In this document: positions 17,420 to 26,609 of the stretch, in pieces
Layout of the letters: each line of letters starts with the position of its first letter
How positions within the stretch are numbered: the stretch's first letter is position 1
DNA from: Corynebacterium diphtheriae
GTDB taxonomy: Bacteria; Actinomycetota; Actinomycetes; Mycobacteriales; Mycobacteriaceae
DNA: 64,000 bases
Direction of reading: 5' to 3'
Assembly (NCBI RefSeq): GCF_001457455.1
Contig: NZ_LN831026.1
Span: forward strand, 434,001-498,000
Position numbers and translations under genes: made by a program
The notes under the pieces: generated by a model
What the model was told of the DNA's origin: nothing
Seen by the model: only the letters and a program-made list of their open reading frames with translations
The model's database searches: none

Positions 17420-18823
17420 ATGAAAGCTGCGAGCCAACACGGTGGTTTAAAACTGAAAACAAAAAAGACTCAGAAACGCGAAGATGCTCCTAGCCCTTAT
17501 TCAATGTCGAAGGCGTGGAATAGTGGCGACGGTATTACCAAAGCTTCGTTACTGGTTTTTGGTTTAGGCAACCTACTGCGCAAGCAGTTCGCTAAAGGCA
17601 TTGCGTTTCTTCTCATTGAGATCGCTGCTGTTGTTTTCTTTGCAACCAAGGGCGTAAAAGCTCTGAAAGAACTTCCCGGTTTAGGTACCGGTGAATCAGA
17701 ACGGGTCAAAGTTGACGGCTTCTGGGTCTACCAGAAGAGTGAGCCTTCGGTCGTTTTGCTCCTCGATGGTGTCGCCGTTGTTTTCCTGCTCATCGTTGTC
17801 CTTTGGCTTGCCACGCTCGCTATGCGTAGCGCGTACAAAGCCCAGACTTTTGTCGAACAACGCGGTAAAGCTCGTAGTCTAAAAGAAGATTTGTATGCTC
17901 TCACCGATGAAGACGCGCCTATCTTATTAATGACACTTCCTACCGCTGGAATTATCATCTTCACGATATTGCCGCTTATCTTTATGATCAGCATGGCATT
18001 TACAAGTTATGACTCTGGGCATGTTCAAAAATTTGACTGGGTAGGTTTAGAAAACTTTGCCAAAGTTTTTGCTAATGATGGTGGTGAAGTAAACCTTAAG
18101 TTGTTCACGAGTGTGCTGGTGTGGACGCTGACGTGGGCATTCTTCGCCACCTTTTTGAACTACTTCATCGGTATGTTCTTGGCTATGCTCATCGAGCGTA
18201 AAACCACTTATGGCAAGGCGTTCTGGCGTGCAATTTTCTCGCTCTCTGTTGCTGTTCCGCAGTTCGTTACTCTGCTGGTTCTTCGTTCTATGTTGCAGCC
18301 AGAGGGCATTATCAACCGCATGCTGCTCGATGCTGGTTTGATTGATCATGGTTTGCCATTCTTTACCGACGCAACATGGGCCCGTGTCACCGTTATCGTG
18401 ATCAACCTGTGGATCGGTATTCCGTACACCATCATGCAGGTCACCGGTATTTTGCAGAACATCCCAGGCGAGCTCTATGAGGCAGCGCGTCTCGACGGCG
18501 CAACATGGTGGCAGACCTACCGAAACGTGACTCTGCCGTACATGTTCTTCGTGATGACCCCATACCTCATCACAACGTTCACTGCGAACGTGAACAACTT
18601 CAACGTGATCTACCTTCTCTCGCGTGGCGACCCATCACCGATCGGTGCTTCCGCAGGTAAGACAGACCTTTTGATTACATGGCTGTACAAGCTCACTGTC
18701 GACCGCGGTGACTACAACGTCGGTGCAGTGATCGGTATCCTCACCTTCATTGTCTTGTCTGTCGTCGCCTTGATCACGTACCGCCGAAGCGGTTCGTACC
18801 GTAACGAGGAAGGATTCCAGTGA
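17420..18823 (+). CDS. musF: Maltose ABC transporter permease, MalF type
   Basis: Inner-membrane permease, 467 residues from the ATG at 17420, which follows AGGAAGGAAG at 9 nt. Compared with ordinary sugar permeases it has an N-terminal addition of two membrane segments (about 55-75 and 108-130) as in MalF. The C-terminal transport domain carries the EAA loop for contact with the ATPase (YEAARLDGATWWQTYRNVTLPY). The open frame extends back through the hairpins, but that part is not credible coding sequence. Stop overlaps the start of musG. Confidence 0.87.
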   Translation: MKAASQHGGLKLKTKKTQKREDAPSPYSMSKAWNSGDGITKASLLVFGLGNLLRKQFAKGIAFLLIEIAAVVFFATKGVKALKELPGLGTGESERVKVDGFWVYQKSEPSVVLLLDGVAVVFLLIVVLWLATLAMRSAYKAQTFVEQRGKARSLKEDLYALTDEDAPILLMTLPTAGIIIFTILPLIFMISMAFTSYDSGHVQKFDWVGLENFAKVFANDGGEVNLKLFTSVLVWTLTWAFFATFLNYFIGMFLAMLIERKTTYGKAFWRAIFSLSVAVPQFVTLLVLRSMLQPEGIINRMLLDAGLIDHGLPFFTDATWARVTVIVINLWIGIPYTIMQVTGILQNIPGELYEAARLDGATWWQTYRNVTLPYMFFVMTPYLITTFTANVNNFNVIYLLSRGDPSPIGASAGKTDLLITWLYKLTVDRGDYNVGAVIGILTFIVLSVVALITYRRSGSYRNEEGFQ

Positions 18824-19701
18824 TGAGCACTCATAAAGTTGCAATCAAAGGTAGCCAACGACGCATCCGTCGTCTGACAGACATTGCTGTTCACCTTTTC
18901 CTCTCCATCCTCGCAATCCTGTGGGTAATCCCGATCATCTGGGTGGTAGCCGAGAGCTTTAACAAAAACAGCGCTCCCTACACCTCGACGTTCTTCCCCG
19001 AGGAATACGGCTTTGATAACTACATCAAACTCTTTACTGATCACTCGGTGCTGAACTTCCCCAAGATGTTCATGAACACCTTGATCATTGCGTGCTTTAC
19101 CTGTGTTATCAGTGTGGTCTTTGTTCTGTTCGTCTCGTACTCCTTGAGCCGTCTGCGCTTCCGCTTCCGCAAGGTGTACATGAACATCGCCCTCGTCTTG
19201 GGAATGTTCCCAGGCATCATGGCCGTTGTTGCAATTTACTTCATCTTGAAGGCTGTGGGTCTTACCCAAGGTTGGACCACCAACCTTGCTCTGATCATCG
19301 TGTACTCGGCTGGTGCCGGCATGGGCTTCTATGTGATGAAGGGCTTCATGGATACCATCCCGATCTCCCTCGACGAAGCAGCGCTTCTCGACGGCTGCAC
19401 GAGGTGGCAGGTCTTTACCAAGATCATCCTTCCGATCTCCAAGCCAATGATCGTGTATCAATCCATCGTGGCTTTCCTGACCCCATGGCTCGACTTCGTT
19501 CTTGCTAAGGCCATCGCCCGCACTCAGGAGAACTACACCGTTTCCCTTGGTTTGTGGAAGATGCTAGAGAAGGAATACATCTACGACTGGTTTGCTCGAT
19601 TCGCTGCGGGTGCTGTCTGCGTTTCCATTCCGATTACAATTCTGTTTATCGTGATGCAGCGGTACTACCAAGAATCCATGGCAGGCTCTGTCAAGGGATA
19701 A
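18823..19701 (+). CDS. musG: Maltose ABC transporter permease, MalG type
   Basis: Second permease of the transporter, 292 residues, six membrane segments, EAA loop LDEAALLDGCTRWQVFTKIILPIS near residue 185. The ATG overlaps the musF stop (TGATG), so translation is coupled; a GTG directly before it is an alternative start. Together with MusF it forms the membrane channel energised by MusK. Confidence 0.88.
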   Translation: MSTHKVAIKGSQRRIRRLTDIAVHLFLSILAILWVIPIIWVVAESFNKNSAPYTSTFFPEEYGFDNYIKLFTDHSVLNFPKMFMNTLIIACFTCVISVVFVLFVSYSLSRLRFRFRKVYMNIALVLGMFPGIMAVVAIYFILKAVGLTQGWTTNLALIIVYSAGAGMGFYVMKGFMDTIPISLDEAALLDGCTRWQVFTKIILPISKPMIVYQSIVAFLTPWLDFVLAKAIARTQENYTVSLGLWKMLEKEYIYDWFARFAAGAVCVSIPITILFIVMQRYYQESMAGSVKG

Positions 19702-19714
19702 AAACTAGCTTCAT

Positions 19715-19761
19715 CAACGCCGTACTTGGCTTCTACCTAGAAGTCCTCGGGTACGGCGTTG
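19715..19761 (+). terminator. Hairpin after musG
   Basis: 11-bp perfect stem CAACGCCGTAC/GTACGGCGTTG (19715-19725 with 19751-19761) with a large loop that contains an inner CTTCT/AGAAG pair. T-poor tail, so it may be a weak terminator or mRNA-stabilising hairpin between musG and musI rather than a full stop. Confidence 0.5.
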
Positions 19762-19784
19762 TTGTGTGAAAAAGGCGTGATTAG

Positions 19785-20507
19785 GTGGAAACGAAACGTA
19801 AAGGCTTAAGCCTGACAGCGCTTGCAGCCATAGCATTGGTGCTGCTGGCATTAGGAATGCTGGGCAATGTTATTGTGCAACCCACACATGATGGCTATCT
19901 GGATGCCAGTTTGGGGAAGCTCACAGTGGGCATGCTCTTAGAAACCGTATCGTGGGCTGCAGCACCTATTGTTTGTTGGCTCCTAGTCGTACTTATCAAA
20001 CGCGGGGTGCCTTTTATCGGAGTAGGTATTCTCGTCATCGCTGTCGTAAGCGAGGTGCCCCATGACGTACTAACGCACCAAACATTGTGGACGGCTGAGT
20101 CTCAAAACCCTGCGTGGGCGTTGCTCATATCGTGGATTGTTATACAGGCTTTCCAACGGTTGCCGCAGTCCCGGCTTCGGATTCTGCTGGCGGTTGCAGT
20201 TGTTATTGCAGCCTTGATCTGGATTTTTGGTTTTAGCCTTGGAACACGGTTAGGTGTTATTCCGTTAGGTTTTGGATACTTAGCTTTTACATTGGTGTTT
20301 TATGCGTTGTGGGGTTCGGAAAACCGTATGATGTTTAGCGCTGGTGGCGTGGGAGCAGCCATGTTTATCACGCCTGCGCTGGGCGTGGTGGTGTTGCACT
20401 ATCGACGTTCCCTTACCGAAACGCTTGATCCGCTACCGCAGCTGGGGCTTGCGGTGGCTTATCCAGTACTTTTGGCGGTAGCGGCGGCGCTCAGTGCTGT
20501 TATTTAG
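19785..20507 (+). CDS. musI: Small integral membrane protein, probable MusI
   Basis: 240 residues with about seven hydrophobic helices and almost no soluble part. In C. glutamicum a membrane protein of this kind, MusI, encoded with musEFG, is needed for maltose uptake although it is not a canonical ABC component. I assign it by its position after musG and its membrane character, not by a motif. Start GTG 19785, AAAGG 10 nt upstream. Its end overlaps the convergent DUF4032 gene by 4 bp. Confidence 0.65.
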   Translation: METKRKGLSLTALAAIALVLLALGMLGNVIVQPTHDGYLDASLGKLTVGMLLETVSWAAAPIVCWLLVVLIKRGVPFIGVGILVIAVVSEVPHDVLTHQTLWTAESQNPAWALLISWIVIQAFQRLPQSRLRILLAVAVVIAALIWIFGFSLGTRLGVIPLGFGYLAFTLVFYALWGSENRMMFSAGGVGAAMFITPALGVVVLHYRRSLTETLDPLPQLGLAVAYPVLLAVAAALSAVI

Positions 20508-21757
20508 CTGACGTTGTTGTCTAACACGTGTTTTTCATCGGGGCGGTTGGGCAAGATTGTCTGAATATAGGCTTGCGTGGCCTCGTGGAGGGGGACTTCG
20601 TGGCCGCATTCCTCTGAGAGATACCACCGGTGTTCCACAATCTCATGAAATAGCTGTGCCGGTTGCAGGCGTGACGCGAATTCTGCGGGGATGGAGGCAA
20701 GCGTGGGCTCAAAAACATTGGTGAGCCACTCGTGTGCCACCTGGTTGAGCGGAATGTGCTCTTTGTGATTAACCGCGCGATATGTCTCAATCGCGTTGAT
20801 AATTCTGCGGGCTTGGCGTTCTTGAACATCCAGCCCGGTCATCCGCATGAGGGCGCGGTGATGGTGGCCTGCGTCAACAACGCGGGGACGCATCTGCAGC
20901 ATTTCGGTGCCTTCTACTTGGGCGGGCTTGAGCTTTAATTCGCTGACATCAAATCCGAGGTCGTTGAGACGCTCAATGCGTTGTTGTACTCGCCAAGCTT
21001 CGGAGGCATTGATGGTTTGTTCACCGGTGAGTTCTTCCCATAACAGCTCGTATTTTTCGGCGATGCGGTTTCCTACTTCGATGGCGTCGACATCGCTGGG
21101 GAGAAGTCCGCCTGCTTGTAGATCCATAAGTTCGCCGATGATGTTGACGCGGGCGATTTCTACGTCGTAAAGCCGGCGTTGTTCGCTCAGCTGTGGCTGT
21201 AAATCGCCGGTTTCTGCGTCGACGAGGTAGCCGGAAAAAGCGTCGGCGTCACGACGGAACAAAGTGTTGGACAGGCTGACATCACCCCAGAAGAAGTTGA
21301 GGAGGTGTAAGCGTACGAGCAGCAGGGCGATGGAGTCGATCATGCGGGTGGCTGTTTCGGGGCGCATGGAGCGAGACACACTCGTTTGAGAAAACACAGC
21401 GCGATAGGGGAGCGAAAAGCTCAAATGCTCTGTGACTAGTGCGGGGGTGAGTGGCTGACCGGTGGCGTCGACACGCCCTGTGATTACGGCAAGTGGTTGA
21501 ACGGAGGGGGCTCCGAGTCGATTGAGGTCGCGCAGCATTTTGTACTCGTGGTAGGCGGCTTTTTGCCCGATTTCTTTAATGGCAAAAACGTGGCCATCAA
21601 CGTTGACAAAGCGCACGGTATGGCGAGAGATACCGCGTGGCAGGCTGGCGAGTACGTCATCAGGCCAGTCTTCAAGCGGAACGCTCCAAGGCAGTTGCAG
21701 TAAAGCTGGGGCGATAGTTCCGTTGGTGATCTGCATCGACGGTTGCGGAGTAAACAC
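20504..21757 (-). CDS. DUF4032 / kinase-like protein of unknown function
   Basis: 417-residue cytoplasmic protein widespread in Actinobacteria. The N-terminal half resembles small-molecule or lipopolysaccharide kinases (RHTVRFVNVDGHVFAIKEI with the ATP-site Lys, then LVRLHLLNFFWGDVSLSNTLFRRD, matching the HxDxxxxN catalytic loop in degenerate form, and LVDAETGD as DFG-like metal site); the C-terminal part is the DUF4032 helical domain. The GTG at 21757 has GGAGG 5 nt upstream. Lies between musI and musK, in the same direction as musK. Function unknown; kinase activity is a guess from motifs. Confidence 0.7.
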   Translation of the reverse strand: MFTPQPSMQITNGTIAPALLQLPWSVPLEDWPDDVLASLPRGISRHTVRFVNVDGHVFAIKEIGQKAAYHEYKMLRDLNRLGAPSVQPLAVITGRVDATGQPLTPALVTEHLSFSLPYRAVFSQTSVSRSMRPETATRMIDSIALLLVRLHLLNFFWGDVSLSNTLFRRDADAFSGYLVDAETGDLQPQLSEQRRLYDVEIARVNIIGELMDLQAGGLLPSDVDAIEVGNRIAEKYELLWEELTGEQTINASEAWRVQQRIERLNDLGFDVSELKLKPAQVEGTEMLQMRPRVVDAGHHHRALMRMTGLDVQERQARRIINAIETYRAVNHKEHIPLNQVAHEWLTNVFEPTLASIPAEFASRLQPAQLFHEIVEHRWYLSEECGHEVPLHEATQAYIQTILPNRPDEKHVLDNNVS

Positions 21758-21794
21758 CAAAACCTCCAAGGATGGTATGGGGAAATAAGGAAAG

Positions 21795-21850
21795 AGGCGG
21801 TGTCCAGACACCCTAGCAGTCTGGGCTAGGGCAGTGCTGAGACACCGCCT
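21795..21850 (-). terminator. Hairpin after musK
   Basis: 10-bp outer stem AGGCGGTGTC/GACACCGCCT (21795-21804 with 21841-21850) and an inner CCCTAG/CTAGGG pair. On the minus strand the tail is CTTTCCTTATTT. Probable terminator of musK before the DUF4032 gene. Confidence 0.6.
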
Positions 21851-21871
21851 ATGAATGCGGGGAGTGAGCTA

Positions 21872-23008
21872 CTACTCAGGCAGGCGATCGCCGGTTGCCT
21901 TGGAGAAGTTGTGCTGTGCGCCCTCACGGATGCGGACGTGAACAACCGAACCAATAGGTGGAGCAGCGTGAGGTGCGGTACGGATGATGATCTGGTCGGT
22001 GGAGACATCATCTGGGTTAGCGTCCGTGCCGGAGCCGAGTTCGCCGCCACCAACGAGCTTGCCGTACATGAAGGCATCGGAACCGAGCTCTTCGACAAGG
22101 TGGAGTTTTACCGGAATGGTGTTCGGGGTTCCTTCTGGGACGATCTCGAGCGCCTCTGGGCGGAAGCCAATCACGATCTGGCCGTTGTCGGCTGGGGTGA
22201 TGGCGTCGAGGGTTGCGTCGCTCAGTGGTACGCGGGCATTGCCGAGCACTGCGTGGTTGCCTTCGACGGTGAAGGTGCCCAAGTTCATGGCGGGGGAGCC
22301 AATGAAGCCAGCGACGAACTCATTTGCTGGCCGATCGTAGAGCTCGCGTGGGGTGCCCACTTGCTGGAGCTTGCCAAAGTTGAGAACGGCGATGCGGTCG
22401 CCCATGGTCAGTGCTTCCGTCTGGTCGTGGGTGACGTACAAGGTGGTCACGCCGAGCTTGCGCTGCAGCGCTGCAATCTGTGTACGGGTTTGAACACGAA
22501 GCTTTGCGTCCAAGTTAGATAGTGGCTCATCCATGAGGAAGACCTCTGGTTTACGCACGATAGCGCGGCCCATGGCAACACGCTGGCGTTGACCACCGGA
22601 CAGTGCCTTTGGCTTGCGATCAAGGAACGCGGTGAGATCCAAGGTGCGTGCGGCCTCTTCGACACGACGATCGATCTCTTCCTTGGGGCGCTTATCAATC
22701 TTGAGTGCAAAGCCCATGTTCTCGCGCACTGTCATGTGGGGGTACAGGGCGTAGTTCTGAAACACCATAGCGATGTCGCGGTCGCGTGGTGGCATGTCGG
22801 TAACGTCGCGCTCCCCAATCAAAATGCGACCGTCGTTGACCTCTTCTAGGCCAGCGAGCATGCGCAGGGTGGTGGACTTACCGCAGCCGGAAGGTCCGAC
22901 GAGAACCAAAAATTCGCCGTCTGCTATGTCAAGGGTGAATTTGTCTACCGATGGGGTAGTAGCGCCTGGGTAGATGCGCGTTGCGGCATCAAAGGTTACT
23001 GAAGCCAT
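21872..23008 (-). CDS. musK: ABC transporter ATPase for maltose and related sugars (MsiK/UgpC type)
   Basis: Energises sugar import as a homodimer at MusF/MusG. 378 residues: Walker [10 protein letters not shown] (about 37-45), Q loop, signature [14 protein letters not shown], Walker [16 protein letters not shown] loop YVTHDQTEA, then the C-terminal TOBE regulatory domain (about 240-365). ATG 23008 follows GGAG at 9 nt. Such ATPases can serve several sugar permeases, so it may also energise transporters outside this window. Confidence 0.88.
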   Translation of the reverse strand: MASVTFDAATRIYPGATTPSVDKFTLDIADGEFLVLVGPSGCGKSTTLRMLAGLEEVNDGRILIGERDVTDMPPRDRDIAMVFQNYALYPHMTVRENMGFALKIDKRPKEEIDRRVEEAARTLDLTAFLDRKPKALSGGQRQRVAMGRAIVRKPEVFLMDEPLSNLDAKLRVQTRTQIAALQRKLGVTTLYVTHDQTEALTMGDRIAVLNFGKLQQVGTPRELYDRPANEFVAGFIGSPAMNLGTFTVEGNHAVLGNARVPLSDATLDAITPADNGQIVIGFRPEALEIVPEGTPNTIPVKLHLVEELGSDAFMYGKLVGGGELGSGTDANPDDVSTDQIIIRTAPHAAPPIGSVVHVRIREGAQHNFSKATGDRLPE

Positions 23009-23495
23009 GAGTGGCAACTCCATTCTTTATCGGCAGGTACGTGCCGAACGATCCGAGTAGAAGAAATAAAGTGCGCGCTACGAGAACCGCGGCTTGGAAA
23101 AGAGCCGTTGTTCTGGGTACTTGCGTCAGTGACATAGTACGCGATAAAACGTGAGATTTTACGGAACTAACCCCGTGAGAGGTCTATATCTCATTTATTG
23201 TGCAATTCTTTTTAGGATTTTATCAGATAACTAGGTTAGGGCTGCCTAAAAGTCGTGGGTGGGGTAACTAGTGAACTGTGTAATGCAGTGGTAGGGTAGA
23301 CCGGTCAAATATATCCAGCCACGGTTTTAGCGGGTGGGTGGTTGCGTTACGACGTTCCTATGCTTGGCTTTTGCGGTTTTTCTTCGCGTAGGCGGGCGGA
23401 ATATCGAATGTGGCTTCACATTTTCTAAGGCTTAGGGCATACGTTTACACACATCTCCTATCGCTTTGGGGGTGGTAGGAGAACCAGGAGGCTAA
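23009..23495. other. 487-bp divergent region musK / secY
   Basis: No supported gene. It must hold the musK promoter (minus) and the promoter for secY-adk (plus), because secY is cut off from rplO. A DtxR-box-like element lies at 23231-23249. The secY ribosome binding site (GGAGG) lies just before 23496. Confidence 0.5.
23231..23249. promoter_or_regulatory. DtxR-box-like element
   Basis: CTAGGTTAGGGCTGCCTAA matches the 19-bp DtxR consensus TTAGGTTAGCCTAACCTAA at 13 positions, with both outer half-sites (TAGGTTAG and CCTAA) intact and the centre divergent. About 250 bp before secY and 220 bp before musK. Could make one of these iron-responsive, or be chance. Confidence 0.3.
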
Positions 23496-24818
23496 GTGTC
23501 TGCGATTTTTCAGGCATTCCGAGATGCGGATCTTCGCAAGAAGATTCTGATCACCATCGCGTTGATCATCTTGTACCGAATCGGTGCGCAGATCCCGTCT
23601 CCGGGTGTTGATTACGCGTCGATTAGCGGTCGGCTTCGTGAGTTGACGTCGGACTCTTCGAGCGTCTACTCACTGATTAACCTGTTTTCGGGCGGAGCCC
23701 TGCTGCAGCTGTCGATCTTTGCTATCGGTGTGATGCCATACATTACGGCGTCGATCATCGTGCAGCTGCTAACGGTTGTGATCCCTAAGTTTGAGGAACT
23801 CAAAAAAGAGGGGCAATCCGGCCAAGCAAAGATGGATCAGTACACGCGTTACCTCACCTTGGGTCTTGCGCTGCTGCAGTCCTCGGGCATCGTTGCTCTT
23901 GCTGACCGTGAGCAGCTGTTGGGCAGTGGTGTTTCGGTGCTGAAGGAAGATCGTAACCTGTGGACCTTGGTCATGCTGGTGTTGGTCATGTCCGCTGGCG
24001 CCATCTTGGTGATGTGGCTCGGTGAGATCATCACTGAGCGCGGTATCGGTAACGGCATGTCCCTACTGATCTTCGCGGGTATCGCAACTCGCATTCCTTC
24101 TGATGGCGCCAACATCTTGAGTTCTTCTGGCGGCGTTGTGTTCGCTGTGGTTCTTGTTGCTGTGATCGTCTTGGTCGTGGGCGTGGTCTTCGTTGAGCAA
24201 GGCCAGCGCCGTATCCCAGTGCAGTACGCAAAGCGCATGGTGGGACGTCGTCAGTACGGTGGCTCTTCTACCTACCTGCCTCTTAAGGTCAACCAGGCCG
24301 GCGTTATCCCCGTGATCTTCGCATCCTCTTTGATCTACATGCCAGTGCTGATCACGCAGATCATCAACTCCGGCTCCCACGAAGTTTCCGATAACTGGTG
24401 GCAGCGCAACGTTATTCAATACCTGCAAACGCCATCCTCATGGCAGTACATCGTGTTGTACTTTGCGCTTATCATCTTCTTCTCTTACTTCTACGTTTCT
24501 GTGCAATATGACCCCAATGAGCAAGCGGACAACATGAAGAAGTACGGTGGTTTCATTCCAGGAATCCGCCCAGGCCGTCCTACGGCGGAGTATCTTGGAT
24601 ATGTGATGAACCGACTCCTGTTCGTCGGTGCGCTGTATCTTGGCATCATCGCTGTTTTGCCTAACATCGCTCTCGACTTGGGCGTTGGGGCAAGCTCTGC
24701 TGGATCAACACCATTCGGCGGTACTGCAATTTTGATTATGGTTTCCGTGGCTTTGACAACCGTCAAGCAGATCGAAAGCCAGCTACTGCAAAGCAACTAC
24801 GAAGGACTTCTTAAATAA
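23496..24818 (+). CDS. secY: Preprotein translocase subunit SecY
   Basis: Channel-forming subunit of the Sec translocon in the inner membrane. 440 residues with ten membrane segments; the opening ([26 protein letters not shown]), the plug-region PSPGVDY and the cytoplasmic loop [20 protein letters not shown] are typical. GTG start after GGAGG. The stop overlaps the adk start by one base (TAATG). Confidence 0.97.
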   Translation: MSAIFQAFRDADLRKKILITIALIILYRIGAQIPSPGVDYASISGRLRELTSDSSSVYSLINLFSGGALLQLSIFAIGVMPYITASIIVQLLTVVIPKFEELKKEGQSGQAKMDQYTRYLTLGLALLQSSGIVALADREQLLGSGVSVLKEDRNLWTLVMLVLVMSAGAILVMWLGEIITERGIGNGMSLLIFAGIATRIPSDGANILSSSGGVVFAVVLVAVIVLVVGVVFVEQGQRRIPVQYAKRMVGRRQYGGSSTYLPLKVNQAGVIPVIFASSLIYMPVLITQIINSGSHEVSDNWWQRNVIQYLQTPSSWQYIVLYFALIIFFSYFYVSVQYDPNEQADNMKKYGGFIPGIRPGRPTAEYLGYVMNRLLFVGALYLGIIAVLPNIALDLGVGASSAGSTPFGGTAILIMVSVALTTVKQIESQLLQSNYEGLLK

Positions 24819-25363
24819 TGCGACTCGTACTTCTTGGACCTCCCGGTGCTGGCAAAGGCACCCAAGCGGCTATCCTCTCCGAAAAGCTGCGCATTCCTCA
24901 CATCTCTACCGGTGACCTATTCCGTGCCAACATTGGCGAGGGCACCCCACTGGGTAAGGAAGCAAAATCTTATATTGATGCCGGCAAGCTTGTGCCTACC
25001 GACGTCACCGCGCGCATGGTGAAGGCTCGCCTCCAAGAAGACGACGCAGAGGTTGGATTCCTTCTTGACGGCTTCCCACGCACTGTTGAGCAGGCTGAGA
25101 TCCTCAAGGAAATGCTGGAAGGATTCGGCGTTGAGCTCAACGGTGTTATTAACTACGAAGTCGCTGAAGATGTAGTGGTTGAGCGCATGCTTGCTCGTGG
25201 CCGTGCGGACGACAATGAAGACACCATCCGCACCCGTTTGCAGGTTTACCGCGACGAAACCGCACCACTTATCCGCCACTATGGTGACGACATCATCACC
25301 ATCAATGCAGAGGGCAGCATCGAGGACATCAATGCTCGCACCCTCGGAGCACTGGGCAAGTAA
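24818..25363 (+). CDS. adk: Adenylate kinase
   Basis: Converts AMP and ATP to two ADP. 181 residues, the short form without the LID zinc domain usual in Actinobacteria. P-loop [12 protein letters not shown] (5-16), AMP site [18 protein letters not shown] and the RADDNEDT segment. Co-transcribed with secY; a hairpin follows. Confidence 0.97.
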   Translation: MRLVLLGPPGAGKGTQAAILSEKLRIPHISTGDLFRANIGEGTPLGKEAKSYIDAGKLVPTDVTARMVKARLQEDDAEVGFLLDGFPRTVEQAEILKEMLEGFGVELNGVINYEVAEDVVVERMLARGRADDNEDTIRTRLQVYRDETAPLIRHYGDDIITINAEGSIEDINARTLGALGK

Positions 25364-25394
25364 TCTAGCTCTTATATAGCTCCACATATCGTTG

Positions 25395-25448
25395 AAATCC
25401 GAGGCGTTTTCCGTGACACCACACAGGGGAACGATCCTCGGATTTTTT
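25395..25448 (+). terminator. Intrinsic terminator between adk and map
   Basis: Stem AAATCCGAGG/CCTCGGATTT (25395-25404 with 25436-25445), extended inward by a CGTT.../...AACG helix with G-U pairs, followed by TTT. map, 28 bp downstream, needs either read-through or its own promoter. Confidence 0.75.
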
Positions 25449-25476
25449 ATGAACACAACAGAAAGAAAACACAGCC

Positions 25477-26271
25477 ATGGGCTTTAGGTCTAAGCGAAAA
25501 GTAATCCCAGCAAAAACACCAGGTGAGCTCGACGCCATGCAGGCAGCAGGTGAAATCGTCGGCGAGGCACTCCAAGCGGTGCGCGCCGCGGCAGCCGTTG
25601 GAGTAAGCACCCTTGAGCTCGACGCTATCGCCGAGCAGACCATCCGTGATCGTGGAGCAATCCCGACCTTCAAAGGCTACGGCGGATTCCCAGGCTCTAT
25701 CTGCGCCTCGGTCAACGACGTTATCGTGCACGGAATCCCCAACAAAGAAACCATCCTCAAAGAGGGCGACCTAGTTTCCATCGACTGCGGTGCCACCTTG
25801 GATGGTTGGGTTGGCGACTCCGCATGGACATTCGGTATTGGCACCATTACCGACGACGTGCGCGCACTGAACGAGGCCACCGAGTGGGTTCTCTATGAAG
25901 GCATGAAGGCAATGATCCCCGGTAACAGGCTTACCGACGTCTCCCACGCCCTAGAGATGGCCACCCGCGCAGCGGAAAAGAAATTCAACGTACAACTCGG
26001 CATTGTTGACGGCTACGGTGGCCACGGAATCGGCCACGAAATGCACGAAGAGCCCTACCTAGCAAACGAGGGCAAAGGCGGCCGCGGCCCCATGATCCAA
26101 GAAGGATCGGTACTAGCCATCGAGCCCATGCTGACCCTCGGATCCGTAGATTCCATCGTGCTTGCCGACGAATGGACCGTAGTTACCGACGATAACTCTT
26201 GGTCCTCACACTGGGAGCATACGGTTGCGGCAACCAACGATGGTCCTAGGATTTTGACTCCGCGAAAGTAA
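25477..26271 (+). CDS. map: Methionine aminopeptidase, type I
   Basis: Removes the initiator Met from nascent proteins. 264 residues, pita-bread fold. Metal ligands are visible: Asp in SIDCGA, Asp in GDSAWTF, His in [12 protein letters not shown], Glu in VLAIEPM and the terminal Glu (HWEHTVA); substrate His in [19 protein letters not shown] precedes the ATG. Standard neighbour of adk, but infA is pushed 3.7 kb away by nanH and an L,D-transpeptidase gene. Confidence 0.95.
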   Translation: MGFRSKRKVIPAKTPGELDAMQAAGEIVGEALQAVRAAAAVGVSTLELDAIAEQTIRDRGAIPTFKGYGGFPGSICASVNDVIVHGIPNKETILKEGDLVSIDCGATLDGWVGDSAWTFGIGTITDDVRALNEATEWVLYEGMKAMIPGNRLTDVSHALEMATRAAEKKFNVQLGIVDGYGGHGIGHEMHEEPYLANEGKGGRGPMIQEGSVLAIEPMLTLGSVDSIVLADEWTVVTDDNSWSSHWEHTVAATNDGPRILTPRK

Positions 26272-26290
26272 TAAAACTTTCGGATAGCTA

Positions 26291-26337
26291 ATCGGTGGTT
26301 GGTTGTGGTAATACACAATCGACCACCAATTTCTTTT
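26291..26337 (+). terminator. Intrinsic terminator after map
   Basis: 17-bp stem (26291-26307 with 26314-26330; one mismatch, two G-U pairs), 6-nt loop, then TTCTTTT. Isolates the nanH transcript from the ribosomal genes. Confidence 0.75.
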
Positions 26338-26404
26338 CGGTATGGGGGTACGGGGTGGGGGCTATTTACTTTCATTAAGGTCTAATCTTTACCGTTATGT
26401 AATG

Positions 26405-26417
26405 TTGTGGAACACAA
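26405..26417. promoter_or_regulatory. Small palindrome upstream of nanH
   Basis: TTGTG GAA CACAA, a perfect 13-bp inverted repeat in the 338-bp map-nanH gap, about 200 bp before the nanH start. Too short to assign; possibly a second regulatory site. Confidence 0.25.
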
Positions 26418-26552
26418 TTTTGTTCATTTTGTGACCTCTAGCGGGAATCTCGCTACGCTAAAACTCAATGGTGCGCGACCCATTGGACATGTGAATTTCG
26501 GGACGTGCTCCGATCTCCCCTCAAATCCCTCATGAGCAATCTCTATCTATAG

Positions 26553-26572
26553 GACATCAGACGTCTGATGTC
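26553..26572. promoter_or_regulatory. Perfect 20-bp palindrome on the nanH promoter, candidate NanR operator
   Basis: GACATCAGACGTCTGATGTC. Its central 18 bp are identical to the palindrome at 2661-2678 before siaE. Directly upstream is a -10-like TATAGG (26548-26553), which would put the transcription start inside the palindrome, an ideal position for repression. It also shows that the first in-frame ATG (26568) overlaps the operator and is not the likely start. Confidence 0.8.
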
Positions 26573-26609
26573 GGATGGTGGGTGTTGTTCCTCCCTGAAA
26601 GGTTGGCCT

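Noticed and set aside
26568..26609. ATG at 26568 as the nanH start
   Set aside because: It overlaps the palindromic operator and has no ribosome binding site; GTG 26610 has GAAAGG at 7 nt and directly precedes a normal signal peptide.
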